The notes beneath the pieces are model-generated. The model saw only the letters and a program-made list of their open reading frames with translations. It was not told the DNA's origin and made no database searches. DNA of 64,000 nt from Ruminococcus flavefaciens ATCC 19208. GTDB lineage: Bacteria > Bacillota > Clostridia > Oscillospirales > Ruminococcaceae. Positions 34,867 to 44,470 of this stretch are shown here, one piece after another (position 1 is the stretch's first letter; each line of letters starts with the position of its first letter). Position numbers and translations under genes: made by a program. Location of the stretch: the NCBI RefSeq assembly GCF_000518765.1, contig NZ_KI912489.1, forward strand, positions 66,652 through 130,651, given 5' to 3'.

Positions 34867-35439
34867 ATGGAAGAGAATTACAAACTTGAAAAAGAATTCA
34901 GGCTGCCTGCGGATACCTTCCGCGAAGCATACCGTGCGTTCCAGAAAAAGTTCGTATATCCCAAAAGCAGAGTATATGTGCTGCTTTTTTCAGCCTTGGC
35001 TCTGGGTATACTTATCTTTGGCGTGATCGCCATGAACGATGCTCCGAAAAAACAGAAGTACATCACTTATATCGCTTTTATCATGGCAGCAGCCTTTGCT
35101 TTCAGGGAGTGGTATACTCCAGAAAAAATGCGCCGCAATCTGACAGAATCCGTAAAGGCACTTGGCGAGCCTGTCTACAAGATAGGTGTAGGCGATAAAT
35201 TTGTTGATATATCGACAGTTTCCGAGGATCTCAGCGATATTCCCGAGGAAGAAAGGGACAGCACTCAGGACACAGACCCACTTCCCGAAAAGACAAGACT
35301 TGAAGTAAATGAAGGCTTTCAGCTCATGGAGTACGATCAGTTTTTCCTGATGCTTGCAGGAAAGGAGTCCTTCTATATACTCCCGAAGGATGGCTTTTCC
35401 GAGTCTGAGCTGAAGATCGTAAGAGATATAAAGAATTGA
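34867..35439 (+). CDS. YcxB-like membrane protein between gyrB and gyrA
   Basis: A 190-residue protein with two hydrophobic helices (about 37-57 and 63-80), a preceding FREAYRAFQKKFVY region, and a cytoplasmic C-terminal half ending with YDQFFLMLAGKESFYILPKDGFSESEL, a pattern typical of the YcxB-like C-terminal domain. An acidic insert (EEERDSTQDTDPLPE) splits that domain. Start 34867 has GGAG six bases before; ATG 34852 overlapping gyrB is the alternative. Function unknown; it is inserted in the gyrase operon. Confidence 0.72.
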   Translation: MEENYKLEKEFRLPADTFREAYRAFQKKFVYPKSRVYVLLFSALALGILIFGVIAMNDAPKKQKYITYIAFIMAAAFAFREWYTPEKMRRNLTESVKALGEPVYKIGVGDKFVDISTVSEDLSDIPEEERDSTQDTDPLPEKTRLEVNEGFQLMEYDQFFLMLAGKESFYILPKDGFSESELKIVRDIKN

Positions 35440-35478
35440 AAGACCATAAATTAAAATACATTCTCTCAGGAGGAAAAA

Positions 35479-38109
35479 ATGCTTTACAATGACAACTCAA
35501 AGGTAATAAATACCGAGATAGTTGACGAAATGGAAAATTCCATGCTCAATTACGCCATGTCGGTAATTGTTTCCAGAGCACTTCCCGATGTAAGAGACGG
35601 TCTGAAGCCCGTACACAGAAGAATACTGTATACGCTCCATGAAAACGGACTTACTCCCGAGAAGCCATACCGTAAGTGTGCCGATACAGTCGGTGCGGTT
35701 CTGGGACGTTATCATCCACACGGCGATGCGTCGGTATATGACGCACTTGTCAGACTTGCGCAGGATTTCTCTATGCGCTATCCACTTGTTGACGGTCACG
35801 GAAACTTCGGCTCCATTGACGGCGACGGACCTGCGGCTTACCGTTATACCGAGGCTAAAATGGCAAAGCTCACCCTTGATATGCTCACGGATATCAACAA
35901 GGAGACCGTTGACTTCGTATCCAACTACGATGACCGTCTCAAAGAGCCTGCCGTACTTCCTTCACGTTTCCCGAATCTTCTGGTAAACGGCTCTGTTGGT
36001 ATCGCTGTTGGTATGGCTACAAATATACCTCCACACAATCTGGGCGAGGTAATAGACGCTTTACAGCTCCTTATAGACGATCCGGACTGCACTCTCGAAC
36101 AGCTCATGGAGCACATTCAGGGACCTGATTTTCCTACAGGCGGCATAATCATGGGCAGAGCAGGCATACGTGCTGCTTACGCTACAGGTAAGGGCAAGAT
36201 CACACTCCGCAGCCGTACTCACTTTGAGGAGATAAAGGGCAGAAACTGCATCATCATAGACGAGATACCTTATATGCTCCGTAAGGAAAGACTCCTCAAG
36301 AGCATCAATCAGCTTGCAAGAGACAAGCGTATAGAGGGACTTTACGACCTCCGCGACGAGTCCGACAAGGACGGTATGAGAGTAGTTATCGAGCTGAAAA
36401 AGGACGCTATACCGAATATCGTTCTCAACAAGCTCTTTGCACTTACACAGCTTCAGGACACAGTGGGCATAATCATGCTTGCTCTCGTAAACAACGAGCC
36501 TAAGATACTCACGCTGAAGCAGATGCTCCAGCACTACCTCGACTTCCAGGTAGATGTAATACAGAGAAGAACTCGTTTCGACCTGAGAAAGGCTCTCGAA
36601 AGAGCTCATATCTTACAGGGCTTCGTGCTTGCTGCTGATTATATCGACGAAGTTATCGCAATAATCCGTTCAAGTGCGACTGTACAGGAAGCAAAGACAC
36701 GTATGATGGAGCGTTTCAAGGACGTTGATATGTCTGCACTCCTTGACCGTGCACAGTATGACCTTACAGGACTTCACATTGAGGCTCAGACAGGTCTTTC
36801 CGAGGAACAGGCTGAGGCTATCGTACAGATGCGTTTAGGACAGCTCACAGGTCTCGAAAGACAGAAGATAACCGATGAACTCTACGGACTTCTCACAAAG
36901 ATATCCGACTATGAGGATATCCTTGCAGACGTTAACCGTGTTTACGCTATAATCCTTGAGGATCTCAACACTATCCGCAGGAAGTTCAGCGACAAGCGCC
37001 GTACAGACATCGAAAATGTCAGCGGTGAAGTCGATATCGAGGATCTTATCCCCGAGGAGGACTGCGTTGTAACTCTCACAAACAACGGCTATATCAAGCG
37101 TATGCCGCTTACAGAGTACAAGACACAGCACCGCGGCGGACGCGGAATAACAGGTATGAAGCAGCGTGAAGAGGACTTCGTTGAAGAAATGTTCATCTGC
37201 GGCTCACATGACAATATCCTGTTCATATCCAATAAGGGTATCATGTACAAGCTGAAATGCTATGAGATACCTGACGGTTCAAAGGCTTCAAGAGGCTTTA
37301 ATCTGATAAATCTGCTTCCTCTCACAGAAAATGAGAAGATAGCTGCAATGATAAAGACCACAGACTTCGGTGACGACAAGTTCATTACTATGGTCACAAA
37401 GAACGGCAAAATAAAGAGGACTAACCTCTCACTTTACAAGAATGTCCGCAAGAACGGTCTTATTGCCATAGGACTTGATGAAGGCGACGAGATAGAGGGA
37501 GTCCGTATGACTGACGGCAGCGCTCAGCTCTTTGTTGCAACTCATAACGGTATGGTCATCCGTCTTGAAGAAAGCAAGATGAGAGCACTTTCACGTTCGG
37601 CTCACGGCGTAAGAGCTATCAAGCTCCGCGACGGCGACTATGTTGTAAGCATGGCAAGAGTCCGCGAGGGAGCAACTCTCCTTACAGTTACAGAAAACGG
37701 CTACGGCAAGCGTACAGAGCTTGACAGCTATCGTATACAGAACCGCGGCGGCTTCGGACTTACAAACTACAAGGTAGACGATATCCGCGGACACGTCTGC
37801 GGCATCAAGATAGTTGACGAGGAGGACGATATTATCCTCGTATCCAGCGACGGTATTATTATCAGAATACTTGCAAGCGATATCCGAGTAATGGGACGTA
37901 TCGCAAAGGGCGTTCGTGTAATGAGAGTCAGCGAGGGCGCAAATGTAGTTGCATTCACCCGTGCAGAGCATGACGACAATGCCGAGACCGAAAAGGTCGA
38001 GCAGCTCACAGAAGAGCAGGCTAAGGCTGCGGAAGCCGAGGCTGCACTTGAAGAGCAGAACGAAGTAATAATCGAAGCAGACCCTGAGGACGAGGAGAAT
38101 GAGGAATAA
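35479..38109 (+). CDS. gyrA: DNA gyrase subunit A
   Basis: An 876-residue DNA-cleaving subunit. The catalytic Tyr is in DGPAAYRYTEAKM; RALPDVRDGLKPVHRRILY and GRYHPHGDASVYDALVRLAQ are intact, the latter being the quinolone-resistance region with Ser replaced by Ala at the HGDA-S-VYD step. The C-terminal pinwheel carries the GyrA box variant QHRGGRG. It ends in a long Glu/Ala-rich tail. AGGAGG precedes the ATG. Confidence 0.98.
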   Translation: MLYNDNSKVINTEIVDEMENSMLNYAMSVIVSRALPDVRDGLKPVHRRILYTLHENGLTPEKPYRKCADTVGAVLGRYHPHGDASVYDALVRLAQDFSMRYPLVDGHGNFGSIDGDGPAAYRYTEAKMAKLTLDMLTDINKETVDFVSNYDDRLKEPAVLPSRFPNLLVNGSVGIAVGMATNIPPHNLGEVIDALQLLIDDPDCTLEQLMEHIQGPDFPTGGIIMGRAGIRAAYATGKGKITLRSRTHFEEIKGRNCIIIDEIPYMLRKERLLKSINQLARDKRIEGLYDLRDESDKDGMRVVIELKKDAIPNIVLNKLFALTQLQDTVGIIMLALVNNEPKILTLKQMLQHYLDFQVDVIQRRTRFDLRKALERAHILQGFVLAADYIDEVIAIIRSSATVQEAKTRMMERFKDVDMSALLDRAQYDLTGLHIEAQTGLSEEQAEAIVQMRLGQLTGLERQKITDELYGLLTKISDYEDILADVNRVYAIILEDLNTIRRKFSDKRRTDIENVSGEVDIEDLIPEEDCVVTLTNNGYIKRMPLTEYKTQHRGGRGITGMKQREEDFVEEMFICGSHDNILFISNKGIMYKLKCYEIPDGSKASRGFNLINLLPLTENEKIAAMIKTTDFGDDKFITMVTKNGKIKRTNLSLYKNVRKNGLIAIGLDEGDEIEGVRMTDGSAQLFVATHNGMVIRLEESKMRALSRSAHGVRAIKLRDGDYVVSMARVREGATLLTVTENGYGKRTELDSYRIQNRGGFGLTNYKVDDIRGHVCGIKIVDEEDDIILVSSDGIIIRILASDIRVMGRIAKGVRVMRVSEGANVVAFTRAEHDDNAETEKVEQLTEEQAKAAEAEAALEEQNEVIIEADPEDEENEE

Positions 38110-38563
38110 GACTGAGAGGGGCTTTCTCAGATTCGGAGAAAGTGCCTTTACAGCACTGGTAATAACGGTGCTGAGCCTTTTCTGTCAGTTCATAAACTGG
38201 TTTGCATACGAAAAAATAGGTTACGCATGGGGCATCACATTAGTGACGCCCCTCGTACTATGTGCCATGTATCATTTCGTACAGCTTGACGGCGGACGCG
38301 AAGGCAGCTTTTCACGGAAGTTCTTTTTTATATTTTCGGTGGTCATACCGCTTCTTGTCGGGATATTGCTGACAGTGATAATGCTGCTTGCAGCACCCGA
38401 GATAAGCGTATTTTCGCCCGAAGCCGAGTACAAAGGAACAGTCCGCGAGGCAATAGCCACATATGCGGGAAGATTTGTTTTCACGTCTCTGTATCTGCTG
38501 ATATTTGCGGCGGCAGACCATTTTATACTGAAAAAGCTTGATGAAAAAAGGAAAATGCAGTGA
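38099..38563 (+). CDS. Four-helix membrane protein, unknown function
   Basis: A 154-residue protein with four hydrophobic segments (about 14-35, 43-60, 78-98 and 128-146) and no recognised domain. It overlaps the gyrA end by 11 bases and the following phosphoesterase by 4, so it is part of the same transcript. Confidence 0.7.
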   Translation: MRNKTERGFLRFGESAFTALVITVLSLFCQFINWFAYEKIGYAWGITLVTPLVLCAMYHFVQLDGGREGSFSRKFFFIFSVVIPLLVGILLTVIMLLAAPEISVFSPEAEYKGTVREAIATYAGRFVFTSLYLLIFAAADHFILKKLDEKRKMQ

Positions 38564-39360
38564 AATATATTATACTTATCGTTTTTATTCTATTTGTGAT
38601 ATATGCCTTTATCGAGAATTTCTGTCTCCTTACGGTAAGGCGTGAGGATCTTGGAAAGGGAGTCAGGATAGTACATCTTTCCGACCTTCACAGAAAGCGT
38701 TTCGGGAGAAACAATATAAGGCTCTGTGAAAAGGTCAAGGAGCAGTATCCCGACATGATAATACTCAGCGGTGATCTTATAACGCGCTATGAAAAGGATC
38801 TGTCATGTGCGGAAATGACTCTGAAAATGCTTTGCAAGATAGCTCCCGTGTATATGATATACGGCAACCACGAGCAGAGCATTTCCGAGGAAATGCGTCC
38901 CGAGCTTGAAGCAATGTTTGAAAGGTCAAAGGTCATACTGCTGAGAAATGAAAGCTCCGAGATAAATATTAACGGCAGACACCTGAAAGTATACGGACTC
39001 CTTGAGAATTACGGAGTTTATAAGAAAAACGGCGGCTATCGTGACCTTGACACCATAAAAACCGATGACCTTGAAAAGCTTCTCGGAAAGTGTCCCGAGG
39101 GCGAGGTGCTGCTCATGGCACATAACCCGTTTTTTGCGGAAGCTTATGCGGAATGGGGAGCAAAATATACCTTCAGCGGTCATATTCACGGCGGAGCAGT
39201 GCGAATTTTCGGTATTGCAATGCTGTCTCCCGAGAGAAAATTCTTCCCGAAGAATTCAAAGGGAGTCTATACCTACGGCAATATGAAGCTTCTGGTATCG
39301 GCAGGTCTCGGAAAGCTGAGACTTTTTGACCCTCCCGAGATAGTAGTGTATGAGATATGA
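38560..39360 (+). CDS. Membrane-anchored metallophosphoesterase
   Basis: A 266-residue calcineurin-type phosphoesterase with one N-terminal membrane segment. Metal motifs: HLSDLHRKRFG, LSGDLITR, YGNHEQ, LMAHNP and FSGHIHGGAVR. The start is a GTG overlapping the previous stop (GTGA). Together with 8193-9293 it is the second YkuE-type enzyme in the window; this one has one rather than several membrane helices. Substrate unknown. Confidence 0.88.
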   Translation: MKYIILIVFILFVIYAFIENFCLLTVRREDLGKGVRIVHLSDLHRKRFGRNNIRLCEKVKEQYPDMIILSGDLITRYEKDLSCAEMTLKMLCKIAPVYMIYGNHEQSISEEMRPELEAMFERSKVILLRNESSEININGRHLKVYGLLENYGVYKKNGGYRDLDTIKTDDLEKLLGKCPEGEVLLMAHNPFFAEAYAEWGAKYTFSGHIHGGAVRIFGIAMLSPERKFFPKNSKGVYTYGNMKLLVSAGLGKLRLFDPPEIVVYEI

Positions 39361-39362
39361 TG

Positions 39363-39977
39363 CTACGCCGAAAAAACGGCAAACAGAATGAGAAACATTC
39401 CTCCCGTCCACGAAAAGTCGTGATTCAGGGAGGATATTTTTTTGCCTGTGAGTCCGCCGAAAAACAGCGCAGCAGCTCCGCAGACAAATACGGCAGCGGC
39501 TGCACCCACAGCGGATATACCCTTACCGCCGCAGCTCAGTCCCGTTGCCGCAGCATCCAGTGAGCCTGCAAGAGCAAGCACAGCGGCTTCGCCTATGGAC
39601 AGTACCTTTGAGCTGTCCATATCAATGGCGGAATCGTCGAGACAGAGCTTGACGAATACTGACAGATCGCCCATTTTCACGGAAATACCGTCTTTTTCCG
39701 AGATATACCTTATGACGCTGCGAAGTATGCTCTTGGCGATATTCAGCGAGCCTATGGTTATAAGTACAGCCGTACCGATGATGTGGATAGTATGCGAGGT
39801 AATAAATCCCGAGATAAAGTCGGAAAGCATAATGGAAATAAATAAAACGGCAGACGAAAACATATCTATTACCAGTGCAGAGCAAAAGGGTATCTTTACT
39901 CCGCTGTTGCAGCAGGCAGCTGCCGCAAGATATATGTCGATGCTGACTATAAAGGCGAGAAAAAATTCTTTTAGCAC
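39363..39977 (-). CDS. MntP/YtaF-family membrane protein
   Basis: A 204-residue six-helix protein of the MntP (manganese exporter)/YtaF (sporulation membrane protein) family, recognised by paired helices with Asp in SIDIYLAAAACC and AGSLDAAATGLSCG. The position suggests a YtaF-like sporulation protein as likely as an exporter. GTG start at 39977 with GGAGGTG eight bases upstream. It converges on the phosphoesterase with a 2-base gap. Confidence 0.75.
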   Translation of the reverse strand: MLKEFFLAFIVSIDIYLAAAACCNSGVKIPFCSALVIDMFSSAVLFISIMLSDFISGFITSHTIHIIGTAVLITIGSLNIAKSILRSVIRYISEKDGISVKMGDLSVFVKLCLDDSAIDMDSSKVLSIGEAAVLALAGSLDAAATGLSCGGKGISAVGAAAAVFVCGAAALFFGGLTGKKISSLNHDFSWTGGMFLILFAVFSA

Positions 39978-40076
39978 AAATATTACACCTCCGCATTATC
40001 ATATGCATCAGCCTCAAAATATGACAATAAAAGCAGTTATTTTTTCATTTTCAGGTTATTATTTTCTTGTAGTCTA

Positions 40077-40105
40077 TTGACTTTCCGAGGAAATACAGTT
40101 ATAAT
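40077..40105 (+). promoter_or_regulatory. Promoter of isomerase-nrdR operon
   Basis: TTGACT (40077-40082) and perfect TATAAT (40100-40105), 17-base spacing, about 35 bases before the gene. Confidence 0.85.
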
Positions 40106-40138
40106 TAAATTATAAAATTTTCGCAGGGAGGGGTTGAA

Positions 40139-40942
40139 TTGATAGCAGGTGTTTCAACAGCTTGCCTGTATCCGAAGCCCCTTGAGGAAGCACTTTACGA
40201 CCTTGCAGTCAATGGCGTTTCCTGTGTGGAGATATTTCTCAACACTCATTCCGAGCTGAAAAAGGGCTATGCTCACGGTATGGCAAATCTTCTGAAAAGA
40301 TTTGATGTAAGGTGTCCTTCCGTGCACCCCTTTACCTGTGAGATAGAGCCTCAGATGTTCTTTTCGGAATATGAGCGCAGAATGAATGATATACTTGAAT
40401 ATTACAAGCTGTACTTCCGCTTTATGAACATCGTTGGAGCAGATATTTTCGTTTTTCACGGCGGTAAACCCTCATCGGTATGTACTCCCGAGCTTTACTG
40501 TGAAAGGTATTCAAAGCTTTATCGTCTCGGTAAGGAATTCGGTGTTACGGTAGCTGTGGAGAATGTCTCAAGGTGCAGGAGCGGTTCGTCAGCCTTTGTA
40601 AAAGAAATAAAGAATATGCTGGGCAATGAGTTTGCATTTGTGCTTGATACAAAGCAGGCAATACGTTCAAACGAAAGTCCCATGAAATTCCTCGATATAG
40701 TCGGCGACAAGATAGCCCATGTGCATATCAGCGACTCGGGAGAAATGGGCGACTGTCTGCTCATAGGCAGGGGAAGATTCAATTTCAGGCAGTTTTTTGA
40801 AAAGCTTGCTTGCTATAATCCGGATTGCAGCGTAGTTCTTGAGCTTTACAGGAGCGGTTTTTCAGGTATAAGCGACCTTATTTCCAGCTATAACATACTT
40901 ACAAAAATGACCGAGCCTTATGGCGGGGAGCAGAAAATATGA
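40139..40942 (+). CDS. Sugar phosphate isomerase/epimerase-like TIM-barrel protein
   Basis: A 267-residue xylose-isomerase-like TIM barrel (AP endonuclease 2 superfamily). Metal-binding-type residues are seen in EIFLNTHSE, SVHPFTCEI, FVFHGGKP, VAVENVSR (Glu), FVLDTKQA and AHVHISDSG with SVVLELYR. The reaction is unknown. TTG start at 40139, five bases after GGAGGGG. Its TGA overlaps the nrdR ATG. Confidence 0.82.
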   Translation: MIAGVSTACLYPKPLEEALYDLAVNGVSCVEIFLNTHSELKKGYAHGMANLLKRFDVRCPSVHPFTCEIEPQMFFSEYERRMNDILEYYKLYFRFMNIVGADIFVFHGGKPSSVCTPELYCERYSKLYRLGKEFGVTVAVENVSRCRSGSSAFVKEIKNMLGNEFAFVLDTKQAIRSNESPMKFLDIVGDKIAHVHISDSGEMGDCLLIGRGRFNFRQFFEKLACYNPDCSVVLELYRSGFSGISDLISSYNILTKMTEPYGGEQKI

Positions 40943-41415
40943 AATGTCCTTACTGTGGATTTGAAGACCTTAAAGTAATAGACTCGCGTCCTGCTGAGGA
41001 TAAGACAAGGCGCAGGCGCGAATGTACAAGGTGCGGAGAAAGATTTACTACCTATGAGGCAGTGGAAGTTCCGCTGCTGATGGTGGAAAAGCGTGACGGA
41101 AGCGTTCAGCTTTTTGATAAGGCAAAGCTTATAAACGGCATAGTCTCCGCAATAAAAAAGAGACCTGTCTCTGCTGAGAAGGTCACTGAAATAGCAAACT
41201 ATGTAGAGAATTATTACGCCAATGCACTGAGAACAGTTGCAAAATCCTCGGAGATAGGCGAGCTTGTGCTTGACAGGCTAAGGGATATCGACCCTATATC
41301 CTACATAAGGTTTGCGTCGGTGTATAAGGATTTTACTGATATCGACAGCTTTGTAGCCGCTATCAGTGAATTCGATAAAAAGGATAAGGTATCGGAAGAT
41401 AGTTCCGATCACTAA
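40939..41415 (+). CDS. nrdR: Transcriptional repressor NrdR
   Basis: A 158-residue repressor of ribonucleotide reductase genes. N-terminal zinc ribbon CPYCG..VIDSR..CTRCGERFTTYE and an ATP-cone domain with VEKRDGSVQLFDKAKLINGI. No reductase gene is in the window, so its targets lie elsewhere. Overlaps the upstream gene by 4 bases. Confidence 0.97.
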   Translation: MKCPYCGFEDLKVIDSRPAEDKTRRRRECTRCGERFTTYEAVEVPLLMVEKRDGSVQLFDKAKLINGIVSAIKKRPVSAEKVTEIANYVENYYANALRTVAKSSEIGELVLDRLRDIDPISYIRFASVYKDFTDIDSFVAAISEFDKKDKVSEDSSDH

Positions 41416-41433
41416 AAATGGAGGTATATTTGT

Positions 41434-41817
41434 ATGGATCAGCTTGAAAACATTCTCGAACAGTTCAACGACATTGATACTGAAAGGACATTTGATGACA
41501 ATGATATCAGCAAGGACAGCGTATTTGCTATTTTTGCGTATCTTCTGCCTGTTCTTTTCTTTCTGCCATATGTATGCGACAAAAATTCCGCATACTGCAA
41601 ATTCCACTCAAATCAGAGCTTTTTATGGCTTGTGACGCTTATAGTGATTTCGATACTTTGCGGCATAATCGGTATTATCCCTGTTATAGGATTTATCGTA
41701 ATGAGGTTATTATTCCCCATAACGATACTTGCAGTTGACGTTGCATTCATTATCGGAAGCTTAAAGGGAAAGGCATACAGACTCCCCTTCGTAGGAAGCC
41801 TTTTCAACGTATTCTGA
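41434..41817 (+). CDS. DUF4870-like membrane protein
   Basis: A 127-residue protein with an acidic N-terminal third and three hydrophobic segments. VFAIFAYLLPVLFFLPYVCD, CKFHSNQSFLWL and the glycine/isoleucine-rich helix pair fit the DUF4870/YIP-like small membrane family. AUG preceded by GGAGG. Converges on the lipoprotein gene with a 1-base gap. Confidence 0.7.
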   Translation: MDQLENILEQFNDIDTERTFDDNDISKDSVFAIFAYLLPVLFFLPYVCDKNSAYCKFHSNQSFLWLVTLIVISILCGIIGIIPVIGFIVMRLLFPITILAVDVAFIIGSLKGKAYRLPFVGSLFNVF

Positions 41818-41818
41818 G

Positions 41819-42226
41819 TCAGCTGACAGGCATTCTGATACTGCCGCCGTCCTCGCTGTAGACCATTGAGGCGACAGCCTTATCATCGCATACCAGCAAT
41901 TCTGCCAGCATTTTCATATTTTCGGGACTGTAATTCTTCACCTCATAGGTGTAAAGCTTTGCATTTCTTCCTGAGTATTCACGAAGAGGAAGTCCCTGTT
42001 TATCCTGTATTTCGGCATATTTCTCGTAAGTATCCGAAAATACGGAAGGAATAAGAATATCTTTTTCGGATATCTCTTCCACTTCCCAGCCGTGAGAAGC
42101 AAAATAATCCATGCGTTGAGAAACGTCTGCGGCTTTGGGAAGCTGTGAGGGGGTATCCTCGTTTTTTCCGCAGGAGGCAAGAGCGAATGCAGCTGCGGCA
42201 AATACCATAAGAGTGAATTTTTTCAT
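41819..42226 (-). CDS. DUF4830-like lipoprotein
   Basis: A 135-residue lipoprotein: MKKFTLMVFAAAAFALASC with the lipobox cysteine at 19, then a domain with FASHGWEVEEISEKDILIPS and YEKYAEIQDKQGLPL, the DUF4830 pattern. The start at 42226 has GGAG upstream and gives a clean signal peptide; the frame is open 40 codons further with no signal. Function unknown. Confidence 0.8.
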   Translation of the reverse strand: MKKFTLMVFAAAAFALASCGKNEDTPSQLPKAADVSQRMDYFASHGWEVEEISEKDILIPSVFSDTYEKYAEIQDKQGLPLREYSGRNAKLYTYEVKNYSPENMKMLAELLVCDDKAVASMVYSEDGGSIRMPVS

Positions 42227-42245
42227 GTGAGACAACTCCGTTTCC

Positions 42246-42269
42246 GATATGCCTTTACTATGGCATATC
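42246..42269. promoter_or_regulatory. Inverted repeat in divergent intergenic region
   Basis: A perfect 8-bp inverted repeat GATATGCC / GGCATATC with an 8-base spacer, centred between the divergent lipoprotein and pseudouridine synthase genes. A possible operator or leader hairpin. Confidence 0.45.
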
Positions 42270-42317
42270 AGTAGATAATATTCAGCATCGGCGGCATATA
42301 TGCCGGAAGGAGAAGCA

Positions 42318-43103
42318 ATGGCACAGATAAGACTTGACAAATTCATTTCCGAAAGGACTGAATATACAAGAAGTCAGATAAAAGAGCTTGCGGCAAAGGG
42401 CAGGATACGCCTTAACGGCGAGGTAGTGAAAAAGTCTGATACAAAGATAGACTCAGAGTCGGCAAAGGTAGAGGTATGCGGACAGAGGATAGGCAGCTCG
42501 CGCTATAAGTATATACTCCTCAACAAGCCGCAGGACTATGTATGCTCTACCGACGGCAAGGACGGAGAGACTGTGCTGAAGCTGATACCGCCTGAAATTC
42601 GCACAAAGGGAATGTTCCCCGCAGGCAGGCTCGACAAGGATTCCTTAGGCGCTCTGCTCATCACCGATGACGGCGAACTTGCGCACAATTTGTTATCTCC
42701 GAAACACCATATACCCAAAATTTATATTGTGAAACTTGCCAGACCATTTGAAAATAATTATATTAACAAATTTGAAACAGGATTAACACTGGCAGACGGA
42801 GAGACTTGTCTACCCGCACGGGTAAAAAAAGCTGAAAACAGCGATAAATTGGCGTTTGTTGAATTACATGAGGGAAAATATCATCAGGTCAAAAGAATGT
42901 TTGCCGCTGTAGGCAATCACGTAGAAGTGCTTATGCGAGTTTCTCTCGGAGCACTGGTTCTGCCCGAAAAACTGGCAATCGGAGAGTGTATGGAATTATT
43001 GCACAAAGATGTTGAAAACTTGTTCAAAGAGCAGGATTTTGAGAGTTTTTGTGACCGATATTCGCCCATTTTTTCGGCAAATCTAATAAACAACCAATTA
43101 TAA
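42318..43103 (+). CDS. RsuA/RluB-family rRNA pseudouridine synthase
   Basis: A 261-residue enzyme. N-terminal S4 domain (IRLDKFISERTEYTRSQIKE), LLNKPQDYVCS, and the catalytic GRLDKDSLGALLITDDG with the nucleophilic Asp. VELHEGKYHQVKRMFAA is the family C-terminal signature. It is an RsuA-like uridine isomerase of rRNA; the exact target is not clear. Start 42318 has AAGGAG six bases upstream. Confidence 0.92.
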   Translation: MAQIRLDKFISERTEYTRSQIKELAAKGRIRLNGEVVKKSDTKIDSESAKVEVCGQRIGSSRYKYILLNKPQDYVCSTDGKDGETVLKLIPPEIRTKGMFPAGRLDKDSLGALLITDDGELAHNLLSPKHHIPKIYIVKLARPFENNYINKFETGLTLADGETCLPARVKKAENSDKLAFVELHEGKYHQVKRMFAAVGNHVEVLMRVSLGALVLPEKLAIGECMELLHKDVENLFKEQDFESFCDRYSPIFSANLINNQL

Positions 43104-43122
43104 GTTTGGCGATTTAGCAACT

Positions 43123-43151
43123 TGAAATGTTATGAAAAATGTGCTATTATA
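43123..43151 (+). promoter_or_regulatory. Promoter of the ABC ATPase gene
   Basis: TTGAAA (43123-43128) and TATTAT (43146-43151) with 17-base spacing, about 65 bases before the gene start. Confidence 0.7.
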
Positions 43152-43215
43152 TTATCATAGCTGATAATGGAATAAAATAATCGGCATTATATTTTGAACT
43201 GGAGGACTGGATTAA

Positions 43216-44346
43216 ATGGCAGGCTTAACACTTAAAGGCATTTATAAGAAATATCCGGGCGGCGTTGTTGCTGTTTCAGATGTTAATTTAGAGATAAGAG
43301 ATAAGGAGTTCATCGTTCTTGTTGGACCGTCAGGCTGCGGTAAGTCAACAACTCTTCGTATGATCGCCGGACTTGAAGAGATCTCAGAGGGTGAACTTTA
43401 TATAGGCGATCGTCTTGTAAACGATATCGCACCTAAGGACAGAGATATTGCGATGGTTTTCCAGAACTACGCTCTTTATCCTCATATGACAGTATTTGAT
43501 AACATGGCATTCGGTCTTAAGCTCCGTAAGGTTCCAAGACCTGAGATCGAGAGAAAGGTTAACGAAGCTGCTAAGATACTCGACCTTACACACCTTCTCG
43601 ACAGAAAGCCAAAGGCTATGTCAGGTGGTCAGAGACAGAGAGTTGCTCTCGGTCGTGCTATCGTTCGTTCACCTAAGGTATTCCTTCTCGACGAGCCTCT
43701 TTCAAACCTCGATGCTAAGCTCCGTGCTCAGATGAGAACCGAGATCGCTAAGATCCACAAGAAGCTCGGTACAACATTTATTTACGTAACTCATGACCAG
43801 ACAGAGGCTATGACAATGGGTGACAGAATCGTTTGTATGAAGGACGGTTTCGTTCAGCAGATCGATACACCTCAGAACCTCTATGAGAACCCTGTAAACA
43901 AGTTCGTTGCAGGCTTCCTCGGCTCACCTCAGATGAACTTCATCGACGCAGAGCTCAAGGAAGAGTACGGTCAGTATATCGTTGAATTCGGTGCTGCAAA
44001 CGGCAGAGGAAACAGATATCAGATCATCGTTCCCGAGTCAAAGGTAAACGAAGAGCTCAACAGCTATGTAGGCAAGGAGATCGTTCTCGGTGTTCGTCCT
44101 GAGTCTATCCACGACGAAGAGATGTATCTCTCAAATGCTTCAACAGGCGTTATCGACGCAAACGTAGAAATTACAGAAATGATGGGTGCTGAGACATACC
44201 TCTATCTCCTTTGCGAGGGTATTCCGCTTACAGCACGAGTTAGCCCAAGATCAACAGCAAGACCCGGAGATGATATCAAGGTTGCTATTGATCCTAACAG
44301 AATCCATATCTTTGATAAGGAAACTGAAAAGGCTATTGTTAACTGA
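43216..44346 (+). CDS. msmK: Carbohydrate ABC transporter ATPase (MsmK/UgpC type)
   Basis: A 376-residue ATPase of the MalK/MsmK/UgpC group. Walker A GPSGCGKST, signature MSGGQRQRVALGRAIV, Walker B VFLLDEPLSNLDAKLR, H-loop THDQTEAMT; the C-terminal half forms the TOBE/OB regulatory domain. There is no permease or binding protein gene beside it. In Firmicutes one such ATPase can serve many sugar transporters, so this is likely a shared energiser. Codon usage (many CTC, GTT, TCA codons) suggests strong expression. GGAGG upstream. Confidence 0.93.
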   Translation: MAGLTLKGIYKKYPGGVVAVSDVNLEIRDKEFIVLVGPSGCGKSTTLRMIAGLEEISEGELYIGDRLVNDIAPKDRDIAMVFQNYALYPHMTVFDNMAFGLKLRKVPRPEIERKVNEAAKILDLTHLLDRKPKAMSGGQRQRVALGRAIVRSPKVFLLDEPLSNLDAKLRAQMRTEIAKIHKKLGTTFIYVTHDQTEAMTMGDRIVCMKDGFVQQIDTPQNLYENPVNKFVAGFLGSPQMNFIDAELKEEYGQYIVEFGAANGRGNRYQIIVPESKVNEELNSYVGKEIVLGVRPESIHDEEMYLSNASTGVIDANVEITEMMGAETYLYLLCEGIPLTARVSPRSTARPGDDIKVAIDPNRIHIFDKETEKAIVN

Positions 44347-44379
44347 TTAATTCTTTTCATATTTATCCTTTCTTTCTTG

Positions 44380-44407
44380 GTACACAACGTCGGGAGATGT
44401 TGTGTAC
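44380..44407. repeat. Perfect inverted repeat after msmK
   Basis: A 9-bp inverted repeat GTACACAAC / GTTGTGTAC with a 10-base loop, just before the terminator at 44417. It may be an RNA end-stabilising hairpin. Confidence 0.5.
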
Positions 44408-44416
44408 AGACAAATT

Positions 44417-44444
44417 ACCGCAGTATTTTTACTGCGGTTTTTTG
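44417..44444 (+). terminator. Terminator after msmK
   Basis: An 8-bp stem ACCGCAGT / ACTGCGGT with a 6-base loop and a T6 run. Confidence 0.88.
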
Positions 44445-44470
44445 TATTATTTAGTTTTACGGAGGCAAAA

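Noticed and set aside
40007-40080. Continuation of plus-strand ORF opposite the YtaF gene
   Set aside because: It is antisense to a membrane gene and runs into non-coding DNA.
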